Shown here: in pieces, positions 1 to 4,477 of the stretch | Layout of the letters: each line of letters begins with the position of its first letter | Position numbering within the stretch: position 1 is the stretch's first letter | Source: an uncultured Collinsella sp. | GTDB lineage: Bacteria; Actinomycetota; Coriobacteriia; Coriobacteriales; Coriobacteriaceae | Reading direction: 5' to 3' | Assembly (NCBI GenBank): GCA_900752475.1 | Contig: CAADVJ010000128.1 | Span: forward strand, 1 to 7,981 | DNA length: 7,981 bases | Notes under the pieces: generated by a model | What the model saw: the letters and a program-made list of their open reading frames with translations, nothing else | Databases searched by the model: none | What the model was told of the DNA's origin: nothing | Position numbers and translations under genes: made by a program

Positions 1-675
1 CGGCCCGGGTTGGGGTTTGCCGCCGGTGGGCCCCGGCGGCGGCGGCGGGTGGACCCGCCCGCCGTAGAACTGCGGTACGGCGAGCGTGTAGTTGGCTGCG
101 GCGCGGCGGGCGGCCTCGACGACGGCGCCCTCAAAGGCGCGGCGCAGTAGCAGCGAGTTGCCCTCCCCCATCAGGCTAGCGGGAATACGCGTAAGGTTCT
201 CCTCATCGCCCAGAATGTGGTCGATGTTGGAGCGGATGGGAAGGCGGTAGTCAAAGATCAGCTCGGAGGGGTCCTCGGCAAAGCGCACGCGGCACGGCAG
301 GTACTCAAACGATACCAACATAGGGTCGCTTTCCTTAAAGAAGCCCTTCAAAAACCAGCGCTGGCGCGCGTCGGGCTTGGTGTTGGGCTCAAACAGGCCG
401 TAGATGGTCTCGTAGCGGCGCGTGTACAGGCCGGTGTTGAACAGGCATCGGTTGTCGTCGAACACCAGCGGCAGGTTGGACGGCGCGGTCTGGTCTACGT
501 CGCGTTCGGTCAAATAGACCGCGCGGCTAAACGAAAACGACAGGTAGTTTTTGAGGATGCGGTTGCCGGGACCCCAGTCCTCGGGGTCGGCGAGGTCGAC
601 CAGGCGGTCGTAACAGGGCTCGGGGCAAAACGCAAAGTCGTAGACATTGCTGCACAGGGTGTTGGGGATCTCCAT
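1..675 (-). CDS. DUF3825 domain protein, N-terminal part (runs off left edge)
   Basis: The frame is open from an ATG at 675 to base 1, giving 225 codons without a stop. It starts MEIPNTLCSNVYDFAFCPEP and contains LADPEDWGPGNRILKNYL (about residues 27-44), FNTGLYTRRYETIYGLFEPN (about 78-97), RWFLKGFF and, near 200, a helix followed by NYTLAVPQFYGG. This order matches my memory of the DUF3825 family, whose biochemical role is unknown; members occur in proteins with predicted RNA-binding domains. An in-frame TAG about 50 bases upstream and the lack of another ATG support the start, although the ribosome site is weak. After the 'PQFY' segment, where family members usually continue into a hydrophobic 'LLPLCL'-type strand, a proline/glycine-rich stretch with five consecutive CCG codons begins and runs to the edge. 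Either a linker insertion or an altered C-terminus is possible. Family call fairly sure; function unknown. Confidence 0.8.
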   Translation of the reverse strand, partial: MEIPNTLCSNVYDFAFCPEPCYDRLVDLADPEDWGPGNRILKNYLSFSFSRAVYLTERDVDQTAPSNLPLVFDDNRCLFNTGLYTRRYETIYGLFEPNTKPDARQRWFLKGFFKESDPMLVSFEYLPCRVRFAEDPSELIFDYRLPIRSNIDHILGDEENLTRIPASLMGEGNSLLLRRAFEGAVVEAARRAAANYTLAVPQFYGGRVHPPPPPGPTGGKPQPGP

Positions 676-717
676 GTGGCGTCCAATCCAATTGATAGCT
701 GGCGGGCGGATGCTTTG

Positions 718-745
718 ATTCTATACGGGCGACACGTCGCCGGTA
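718..745 (-). promoter_or_regulatory. Candidate promoter and palindromic operator of the DUF3825 gene
   Basis: On the minus strand TATAGAAT (725-718) is a good -10 candidate about 43 bases before the ATG at 675. Immediately upstream and slightly overlapping it is an inverted repeat centred at 734/735: arms GGCGAC (728-733) and GTCGCC (736-741) around AC, extending past one mismatch to TAC/GTA, so 724-745 pairs at 9 of 10 positions per arm. A repressor bound there would cover the core promoter. No convincing -35 box lies at 16-18 bases. The rest of 676-891 holds no recognisable gene. Confidence 0.4.
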
Positions 746-891
746 CGCGCAACGCAATTGCATCGAGGTTTTTTGGCGAGTTAGGCCATCGCCGGCGTGA
801 TAAGGTTGGCCCCTCGGTACGGGCGTCGATCGTGCAGCCGTCGACCACCAGCGCTTGGGATACCAAAGGAGCCGCGTCAGCCAAGGCTGCA

Positions 892-1320
892 TCAGCTCTG
901 GCGCTGTCTGAAGATACGCAACGCTTTCTCTAGCTCAGGAATATCATCGACGATAACTTTCCATGCAAGGGATCGATCGACTTCTCGATATCCATGTGCT
1001 ACGTATCCATGTGCTACGTATCCATGTGCTACGTATCCATGTGCTACGTATCCATGTGCTACGAAATTTCGAAAACCCCCAATATCGTTCCAAGGATACT
1101 CCGGAAAAGCCGATTGGATCTCATCGGAAAGATGGAGTGCATCCTCGGCGATTCTGTAGACGGGGCTCATGATCGCGTCGTAAGCAAGCTCACCTTCCTC
1201 GCTCCGATCGCTAACGAAAGAGTTTTCCGTGGCATCAAAATAATCGATTCGTCTAGCCAGAGTTTCGCAATCGGAAAGAATGACCCCGATGAGCTCCTCG
1301 TCCCGTTTACGCCGCTTCAT
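892..1320 (-). CDS. hepT: HepT-like HEPN toxin with a five-fold repeated VAHGY active-site segment
   Basis: The 142-residue protein from the ATG at 1320 is a HepT/DUF86 HEPN protein. HepT proteins are RNA-cleaving toxins paired with an MNT nucleotidyltransferase. The helical N-terminal half leads to PWNDIGGFRN, the usual run-in to the catalytic R-X4-6-H motif. Here it reads R84-NFVA-H89-G-Y91, matching R-X4-H-X-Y, whose tyrosine is AMPylated by MntA in the characterised Shewanella pair. VAHGY then recurs four more times (residues 87-111) before the usual REVDRSLAWKVIVDDIPEL tail. Without the extra 20 residues the protein would be 122 residues, normal for the family. The start overlaps the end of mntA by 14 bases and follows AAGGATGAGG; an in-frame ATG at 1335 is an alternative. 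Family and pairing are secure; whether the expanded motif leaves an active toxin is unknown. Confidence 0.9.
   Translation of the reverse strand: MKRRKRDEELIGVILSDCETLARRIDYFDATENSFVSDRSEEGELAYDAIMSPVYRIAEDALHLSDEIQSAFPEYPWNDIGGFRNFVAHGYVAHGYVAHGYVAHGYVAHGYREVDRSLAWKVIVDDIPELEKALRIFRQRQS
989..1063 (-). repeat. Five perfect tandem copies of a 15-bp unit inside hepT
   Basis: The plus strand reads TATCCATGTGCTACG five times without a mismatch over exactly 75 bases. On the coding strand each unit encodes V-A-H-G-Y. The unit is a multiple of three, so copy-number change would alter protein length and not frame. Identity at every third codon position indicates recent expansion by slippage or unequal exchange, not selection on protein sequence alone. 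Confidence 0.97.
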
Positions 1321-1606
1321 AGAGACGCACCTCATCCTTTTCAATGCTCTTGCGAAATGCAGGGCGCATATGCTCGGGAGGGTTGGTGACAATCTCAACA
1401 TCTCGCCCGAGCTCTTCTTCGAGCTCAAGGGAGAGTTCGTATAGCGTGCCGAACGTCATTGTTTCACCGCAGACAAGACGCAAATCAATATCGCTATCTG
1501 GCGTTTGCTCGCCACGGGCGAAGGAGCCAAATAGGTATGCCTCGCGGACGTCGTAACGAGACAGCACACGAGAAACAGCAGCGGATATGTCGACAAGCGT
1601 AATCAT
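1307..1606 (-). CDS. mntA: MntA-like minimal nucleotidyltransferase antitoxin
   Basis: The 99-residue protein has the MNT fold signature: YLFGS27-28 followed by ten residues and D39-I-D41, that is GSFARGEQTPDSDID, the G-S-X10-D-X-D metal and nucleotide site. The third acidic position, usually in a V-D-L-V type strand, appears as V70-E71-I-V. Proteins of this size that precede a HepT gene are antitoxins. MntA transfers AMP from ATP to a tyrosine next to the HEPN active site of HepT and so blocks it. The antitoxin-first order and 14-base overlap with hepT imply translational coupling. The ATG at 1606 lies six bases after a strong -10 box and lacks a clear Shine-Dalgarno sequence, so the message is probably leaderless. 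Catalytic residues look intact. Confident family call; enzymatic action on this particular partner is inferred. Confidence 0.9.
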   Translation of the reverse strand: MITLVDISAAVSRVLSRYDVREAYLFGSFARGEQTPDSDIDLRLVCGETMTFGTLYELSLELEEELGRDVEIVTNPPEHMRPAFRKSIEKDEVRLYEAA

Positions 1607-1612
1607 GTCTCA

Positions 1613-1641
1613 ATTTTACTTACCGATTGAAAGGATGGCAA
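1613..1641 (-). promoter_or_regulatory. Sigma-70-type promoter of mntA-hepT
   Basis: TTGCCA (1641-1636), a 17-base spacer and TAAAAT (1618-1613) match the consensus at 5 of 6 positions in each box. Only six bases separate the -10 box from the mntA ATG, so transcription should begin at or next to the start codon, giving a leaderless mRNA. Confidence 0.65.
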
Positions 1642-1892
1642 TCGCCATGCGCCCGTTCCACAGGCCGGTGATTAGAGAGGGGCTGTATCCGGTAGTATGC
1701 GGCAAAATCTGAAGATGCCATACGCGAGGGAGATTGGCAAAGTCTCTAACCGTGGTATTGTTGACAAAAATCGGGTTGTGCTCAGGGATTGCTAATTTTT
1801 CCTCGCGCTTCCGAAATATAGGCATTTTGGCAGCGATCTGAGGTGCCTTTGAGCGCCATGCCGATGTCGCCGAGCCAAGAGCAATTGGTTAA
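1642..1892. other. Gene-free spacer between mntA-hepT and the Abi locus
   Basis: This divergent intergenic stretch contains only a 69-codon minus-strand frame (1616-1825) with no ribosome site before its ATG and no recognised motif. It runs through the mntA promoter boxes, which argues against it being a gene. Nothing else is seen. Confidence 0.5.
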
Positions 1893-1921
1893 CGGACAAG
1901 CTGGGGCACGCGTTCTAGTAT
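1893..1921 (+). promoter_or_regulatory. Candidate promoter of the Abi leader RNA
   Basis: CGGACA (1893-1898), a 17-base spacer and TAGTAT (1916-1921) form a plausible sigma-70 promoter (4 of 6 and 4-5 of 6 matches). A transcript would start near 1928 and enter the structured leader ahead of the Abi gene. Confidence 0.4.
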
Positions 1922-1927
1922 TTCAAT

Positions 1928-2012
1928 AGCCAATGCCGAGGGGACACGTTAAGATGAAGCCAGTAAACCCGCCCGGCCCCTGCTTAGCATGCACACTGGC
2001 GGGTCTTTTTTT
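1928..2012 (+). ncRNA. Candidate small structured RNA upstream of the Abi gene
   Basis: An RNA of about 85 bases would run from the promoter at 1893-1921 to a T7 tract. Within it, GCCAGT (1959-1964) can pair with ACTGGC (1995-2000), while ACCCGCC (1967-1973) can pair with GGCGGGT (1998-2004). The two 3' arms share bases, so the stems compete. GGGG (1940-1943) can reach CCCC (1977-1980) in the hairpin loop, suggesting a pseudoknot. A conserved 'abiF RNA' has been reported upstream of abiF-type genes by comparative genomics; position and architecture here agree with such an RNA, but I have not compared sequences. An ordinary attenuator for the Abi gene would look similar. Confidence 0.4.
1967..2012 (+). 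terminator. Intrinsic terminator or attenuator ahead of the Abi start
   Basis: A seven-base-pair G/C-rich stem (ACCCGCC 1967-1973, GGCGGGT 1998-2004) encloses a 24-base loop and is followed by seven T residues (2006-2012). It ends 18 bases before the Abi ATG, so it would uncouple a short leader RNA from the gene or set read-through. Confidence 0.6.
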
Positions 2013-2030
2013 CAAATTCTAGGAGCCGAG

Positions 2031-2491
2031 ATGAAGTACGAGAAGCCATTCCTCACCTACGACGAGCAGGCGGACCTGCTGATCTCGCGCGGCCTCATGG
2101 CAGACCGAGAAGAACTCGTCGGCAAGCTCGAGCGCGTGGGATAACAGCAGGCACGCTCGGAGTTAGCGCCAAGGTGGCCGAATCCTGGCTCGTGGCGCTC
2201 AACACTGTGAGGAACTGCTGTGCCCACCATAGCCGCCTCTGGAACAAGACGCTCGGCACCAAACCCATGATCCCAAGGGATGACACCGCCTGGCACGAGC
2301 CCCACGAGGTCGGCAACCACAAGATGTTCGGCACGCTCACTGTACTCAGCTACATGCTCGAAACCATCGCGCCGGCCACCTCATGGAGGTCGCGCCTCCT
2401 CGATCTCATGGAAGAGAGGCTGCCTCGCGAGGAAGGGCGAGCCATGGGCTTCGGAGACGGGTTGATTTCCGATCTCAGCCGAACACATTGA
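2031..2491 (+). pseudogene. Abi_2 (AbiD/AbiF-type) abortive-infection gene with a large internal deletion
   Basis: The gene begins with an ideal AGGAG five bases before the ATG at 2031. The 37-residue first frame (KPFLTYDEQADLLISRGL...) is the typical N-terminus of Abi_2 proteins and stops at TAA 2142-2144. From about 2153, in another frame, the family's C-terminus resumes: LGVSAKVAESWLVALNTVRN, then the HEPN-type motif R-NCCA-H-H-SRLWN (R codon at 2210), then KPMIPR, a tryptophan-histidine segment and a hydrophobic helix, ending at TGA 2491. Abi_2 proteins are roughly 300 residues, so about half, the centre, is missing and the junction near 2142-2155 also shifts frame. The GTG at 2174 could start the C-terminal piece, but no good ribosome site is visible. 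Abi_2 proteins stop phage growth by host shutdown and belong to the HEPN ribonuclease superfamily. This copy is most likely dead; a residual C-terminal product cannot be excluded. Confidence 0.85.
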
Positions 2492-2523
2492 TCGGATAGG
2501 CCGTTTCCGTAGCCAGCCGAACC

Positions 2524-2561
2524 CCCCCGAGTCCCCTCCCGGGACCCGGGGGCGGGCTTTT
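2524..2561 (+). terminator. Terminator after the Abi gene
   Basis: Arms 2524-2535 and 2541-2552 form a 12-position stem with one mismatch (A2530/C2546) around a five-base loop, GTCCC against GGGAC at its tip. It is followed by CGGGC and TTTT (2558-2561). It lies about 30 bases after the Abi stop on the same strand. Bases 2562-2681 beyond it hold nothing recognisable. Confidence 0.65.
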
Positions 2562-2681
2562 CCCAGTTGAAGGAACGGTGGAGATGCTTTTCGATGGGTC
2601 CGGTGGCCATGCTCCGCCCTCCGCCCGGCACCTCTTCCCAGACTCAGCCGGACGGTCGCCCCGCCTATTCCGTTTTCCCCT

Positions 2682-2872
2682 TCAGGCTAGGACAGCGGGG
2701 CATCGCCCCTCTATGCGCGCGCGCCCTATCAGCCCCGGCGTCAGGTCGAGCTCGCCGAGCGGCACGTCCTCCACGCCGTAGGCCCTCGGCAGCTCCCGGC
2801 CGTCCCGTGGACACTCCAGCCCTTGATGTATTCGTTGATGTACTACAGAATTCGTCCGATGTCTTCAGACAT
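2682..2872 (-). pseudogene. Decayed small gene directly downstream of the YfbU gene
   Basis: Thirteen bases after the YfbU stop, and preceded by GGGAG, an ATG at 2872 reads MSEDIGRIL and then meets TAG (2845-2843). The same frame continues YINEYIKGW, loses sense after the TGG at 2818-2816, and a different frame then gives RELPRAYGVEDVPLGELD and LTPGLIGRARIEGRCPAVLA, ending at TGA 2684-2682. One nonsense substitution plus one deleted base would explain this; restored, it is a protein of about 62 residues. The peptide is protein-like (amphipathic helix, then a P-L-G-E-L-D-L-T-P-G segment), but I do not recognise its family. Spacing suggests it was the second gene of the YfbU operon. Confidence 0.45.
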
Positions 2873-2885
2873 CGGCTGCTCCCTC

Positions 2886-3602
2886 TTAGTAGCCAGAGTC
2901 GTAGCGCTGCGCAGCGATGACCTTCTCGATCTCGGCGAGGCCGAGGAAGCGGTCGCCGAGCATATGCTTGCGCCAGAGGGGCCTGAAGCAGTGAAGCATG
3001 CGGCGGTACATCTCGAGGCGGGGACCATGCGAGTTCCCGCCATCCGAATACTTCCTTAGAGGCTCCGCGAGCTCCTCATAGCGCTTGTCCGCAAGGAGGT
3101 GCTTCACGTAGCCGGCGAGACGCCCCTCCTCCATGTCGTTGTAGTCGAAGCCTTGAGGCGAGATGTCGCGCTCGTCCACCTCGGCCTTCTCATCTTCAGG
3201 CAGGTCCTCGTATGAGGCCCTGAGGACGCCGAACATGTCGAGGATGTCGTACAGCTCCTCGCAGCGGGAGTTGGGAATCTCCGGTCGAAGCACGGCGAAT
3301 GCCTCCGGGTACTCGCGCACGTAGCCCTTCTCGAATATCTGTGCATTGCGCTTGTGGTAAGCGGCATCCTCCTCATACTCCGAGAGGGCGGCAAGGATGA
3401 GCTCCTGGTCGCGGAGGATGAGGCGGTTGACCGGCGCTATGGTCAGCGGGGCCATCTCCTCGGGGTAATCAGTGCGGGGGCTGCCCACAATTGATTCGAG
3501 GGCTTCGGTGACCACTCCTGAGATGGTGCCACCCGATTCGTGGGCCAATCCCTCGAGTTTGGCCTTGAGGTCATCACTGACTCGGATAGAGATGGTTGCC
3601 AT
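2886..3602 (-). CDS. Ribbon-helix-helix–YfbU fusion protein
   Basis: The 238-residue protein starts MATISIRVSDDLKAKLEGLA, with TISGVVTEALESI completing a ribbon-helix-helix DNA-binding domain (residues 1-40). After a linker, residues 58-235 match the YfbU family, following the E. coli YfbU pattern: NRLILRDQELILAAL, IFEKGYVREY, CEELYDILDMFGVLRASYEDL, SPQGFDYND, GRLAGYVKHLL and LEMYRRMLHCF. YfbU's role is not established; E. coli overexpression has been linked to cell death. The fusion suggests a DNA-binding regulator, perhaps the antitoxin-like part of a module, with YfbU as the sensing or effector domain. AAGGAGG six bases before the ATG fixes the start. Direct repeats over the promoter suggest autoregulation, and a decayed small gene follows in the same direction. 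Domain calls are strong; function is inferred. Confidence 0.88.
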   Translation of the reverse strand: MATISIRVSDDLKAKLEGLAHESGGTISGVVTEALESIVGSPRTDYPEEMAPLTIAPVNRLILRDQELILAALSEYEEDAAYHKRNAQIFEKGYVREYPEAFAVLRPEIPNSRCEELYDILDMFGVLRASYEDLPEDEKAEVDERDISPQGFDYNDMEEGRLAGYVKHLLADKRYEELAEPLRKYSDGGNSHGPRLEMYRRMLHCFRPLWRKHMLGDRFLGLAEIEKVIAAQRYDSGY

Positions 3603-3633
3603 TGTCTACCTCCTTAATGGTGTCCTACAGTCA

Positions 3634-3668
3634 TGTATTACTGTATTACACTTACACGGTGACGTCAA
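3634..3668 (-). promoter_or_regulatory. Promoter of the YfbU gene with tandem operator repeats
   Basis: TTGACG (3668-3663), a 17-base spacer and TACAGT (3645-3640) form the likely promoter. Two head-to-tail copies of GTAATACA (3649-3642 and 3641-3634, minus strand) sit exactly over the -10 box and the bases up to the expected start. RHH repressors commonly bind short tandem repeats as paired dimers, so this is the natural site for autorepression by the gene product. Confidence 0.55.
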
Positions 3669-3681
3669 ATAGTCGGAGCCT

Positions 3682-3809
3682 GCCGGTTTGTGACCGGCCT
3701 GGAGAATGCTCGCAGCGGCAATCGTTGCGGGCATTTATCTTGCCCGCACGGGATGCGGGAGGTTCAGACGTGGAGTCCTCCAATCTCCCGGGGCCGGCTG
3801 ATTCGGCCC
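3682..3809. ncRNA. Candidate structured RNA: four consecutive stem-loops
   Basis: No gene is seen here, but four stems follow one another. (1) GCCGGT/ACCGGC (3682-3687, 3693-3698). (2) A perfect eight-base-pair stem, TGCGGGCA/TGCCCGCA (3726-3733, 3741-3748), with a seven-base loop. (3) GGAGG/CCTCC (3758-3762, 3777-3781) around a 14-base loop. (4) GGGCCG/CGGCCC (3791-3796, 3804-3809). GGAGA at 3701 can also pair with TCTCC at 3784-3788, closing stems 2 and 3 in a tRNA-like outline. The loop bases do not make a valid tRNA: there is no normal T-loop, and the base after the anticodon position is a pyrimidine. It could be a regulatory RNA, a tRNA-derived relic, or just GC-rich DNA. The transcribed strand is unknown. 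Confidence 0.3.
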
Positions 3810-3823
3810 TCAGGGCATCGGAT

Positions 3824-3861
3824 TCCCACATTCATCCGTACATGTACGGATGAATGTGGGA
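3824..3861. repeat. Perfect 38-bp palindrome
   Basis: Bases 3824-3842 (TCCCACATTCATCCGTACA) are the exact reverse complement of 3843-3861, with no spacer. In RNA the tip would open to a small loop, giving a stem of about 17 pairs. It is not followed by a T tract on either strand, so it is not a standard terminator. Its right end carries GGGA of the GGGAGG (3858-3863) that precedes the ATG at 3871. Confidence 0.95.
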
Positions 3862-3870
3862 GGTGTTCGG

Positions 3871-3957
3871 ATGAAGTTGATATACAAGGGGCTTCGGAGA
3901 CAGTTGGGGGAAGTGCCCTGTCTGGTTAAAGTGGCTAATCAACGAAAAGGCCGATGA
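3871..3957 (+). CDS. Possible 28-residue basic peptide
   Basis: An ATG at 3871 opens a 28-codon frame (MKLIYKGLRRQLGEVPCLVK..., ending NQRKGR) that stops at TGA 3955-3957. The support is a very good ribosome site, GGGAGG seven bases upstream, partly contained in the 38-bp palindrome. The peptide is strongly basic and matches nothing I know. It overlaps the 3' end of the hydrophobic frame on the other strand (3935-4033), so at most one is likely real. Chance occurrence is quite possible. Confidence 0.25.
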   Translation: MKLIYKGLRRQLGEVPCLVKVANQRKGR

Positions 3958-4033
3958 ATGCTTCAACGAAGAGACCCATCAGAACGAAGGGCAGCAGGAC
4001 TAGACAAAGGGGCGCGGTCAGCAGCGTGGTCAT
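3935..4033 (-). CDS. Possible 32-residue single-pass membrane peptide
   Basis: The frame MTTLLTAPLCLVLLPFVLMG followed by LFVEAFIGLFVD is almost entirely one transmembrane helix with an acidic end, of a size seen in small membrane proteins and type I toxins. The ATG at 4033 has no visible Shine-Dalgarno. The frame is open further upstream, to a TAG near 4110, as ...REQPQQALPLG before the ATG. A second frame just upstream (HLVRSLYSTVQKRVHEILA, then TAA) also looks protein-like, so this may be the tail of a frameshifted small membrane protein. No family recognised; it could be chance. Confidence 0.3.
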   Translation of the reverse strand: MTTLLTAPLCLVLLPFVLMGLFVEAFIGLFVD

Positions 4034-4178
4034 GCCCAATGGCAGCGCTTGTTGCGGCTGCTCGCGCGTTATGCCAGGATCTCGTGCACGCGCTTCTGCA
4101 CCGTCGAGTAAAGGCTACGAACGAGGTGGGGCACGCTATGGCTGTCATATATTTGGTAACTAAAACTGTCCGTTCAAT

Positions 4179-4216
4179 AGCAGGGGCGCGCCGGCGTTAG
4201 CCGGTGCACCCCTGCT
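4179..4216. repeat. 38-base imperfect hairpin
   Basis: Arms 4179-4195 (AGCAGGGGCGCGCCGGC) and 4200-4216 pair at 15 of 17 positions, with one mismatch and one G·T pair, around the loop GTTA. TTT follows on plus and TATT on minus, so it may be a weak bidirectional terminator or a dispersed palindromic element. Confidence 0.75.
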
Positions 4217-4382
4217 TTGGGAAACATGAAACCCGCTTTTAATCGGTTGCCCGCTTAGCTCAAAGCAAGAACAACCGCCACGACAATGCATGCGATACCG
4301 AGCAGCGGCGTGCGGCACCCAGAAGCGCTGCTCCCAGCAGGTGTAGCGAAGGCCAAGGCGCCCCTTATCGCACGGTCAACCC
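4217..4382 (-). other. Gene-poor stretch with a hydrophobic frame of unclear status
   Basis: No confident gene is seen. On minus, a frame open from about 4440 to TAA 4257-4255 has no ATG or GTG but reads FWTPVLFWVDRAIRGALAF, then a serine/glycine-rich piece, then TPLLGIACIVVAVVLALS at its end. It resembles the C-terminus of a membrane protein, so a decayed gene is possible. It crosses the 37-bp palindrome at 4387-4423, which argues for chance or for insertion of that element. Confidence 0.2.
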
Positions 4383-4423
4383 AAAACAGGACAGGGGTCC
4401 AGAAATTCTGGACCCCTGTCCTG
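4383..4423 (-). terminator. 37-bp near-perfect palindrome acting as terminator of the ASCH–GNAT operon
   Basis: Eighteen-base arms (CAGGACAGGGGTCCAGAA, 4387-4404, and its exact complement 4406-4423) flank one central base. On the minus strand the hairpin lies 54 bases after the GNAT stop and runs straight into TTTT (4386-4383), the arrangement of an intrinsic terminator. The arm length and perfection exceed ordinary terminators, so a mobile or dispersed palindrome recruited to this role is also possible. Confidence 0.65.
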
Positions 4424-4477
4424 CAGTAACCCGAAATGAACGGCCTGCATCTTTCTAGGTTTTGTCATTCGACGGAA

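Noticed and set aside
683..891. Minus-strand frame downstream of hepT reading ...ALADAAPLVSQALVVDGCTI...
   Set aside because: It looks partly protein-like but has no start with a ribosome site, runs out of frame into the DUF3825 gene and resembles no family I know.
217..933. 238-codon plus-strand frame
   Set aside because: It lies antisense to the DUF3825 gene, which has clear family motifs; the plus frame has no ribosome site, and its composition mirrors the third positions of the real gene.
989..1063. CRISPR array
   Set aside because: The repeat is 15 bp, directly tandem with no spacers and in frame within a coding sequence.
1616..1825. 69-codon minus-strand ORF before mntA
   Set aside because: No ribosome site, no motif, and it runs through the consensus mntA promoter.
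2856..2875. 20-bp palindrome CCGATGTCT-TC-AGACATCGG as terminator of the YfbU gene
   Set aside because: It overlaps the start of the decayed downstream gene and no T tract follows on minus; it may simply reflect coding sequence.
2567..2920. 117-codon plus-strand frame
   Set aside because: Low-complexity Arg/Pro/Ala translation of GC-rich DNA, antisense to the decayed gene at 2682-2872.
3701..3790. A functional tRNA
   Set aside because: Stem positions are suggestive, but the T-loop is 14 bases, the D-loop is too long, the acceptor has a mismatch, the base after the anticodon is C, and no CCA or normal discriminator context is present.
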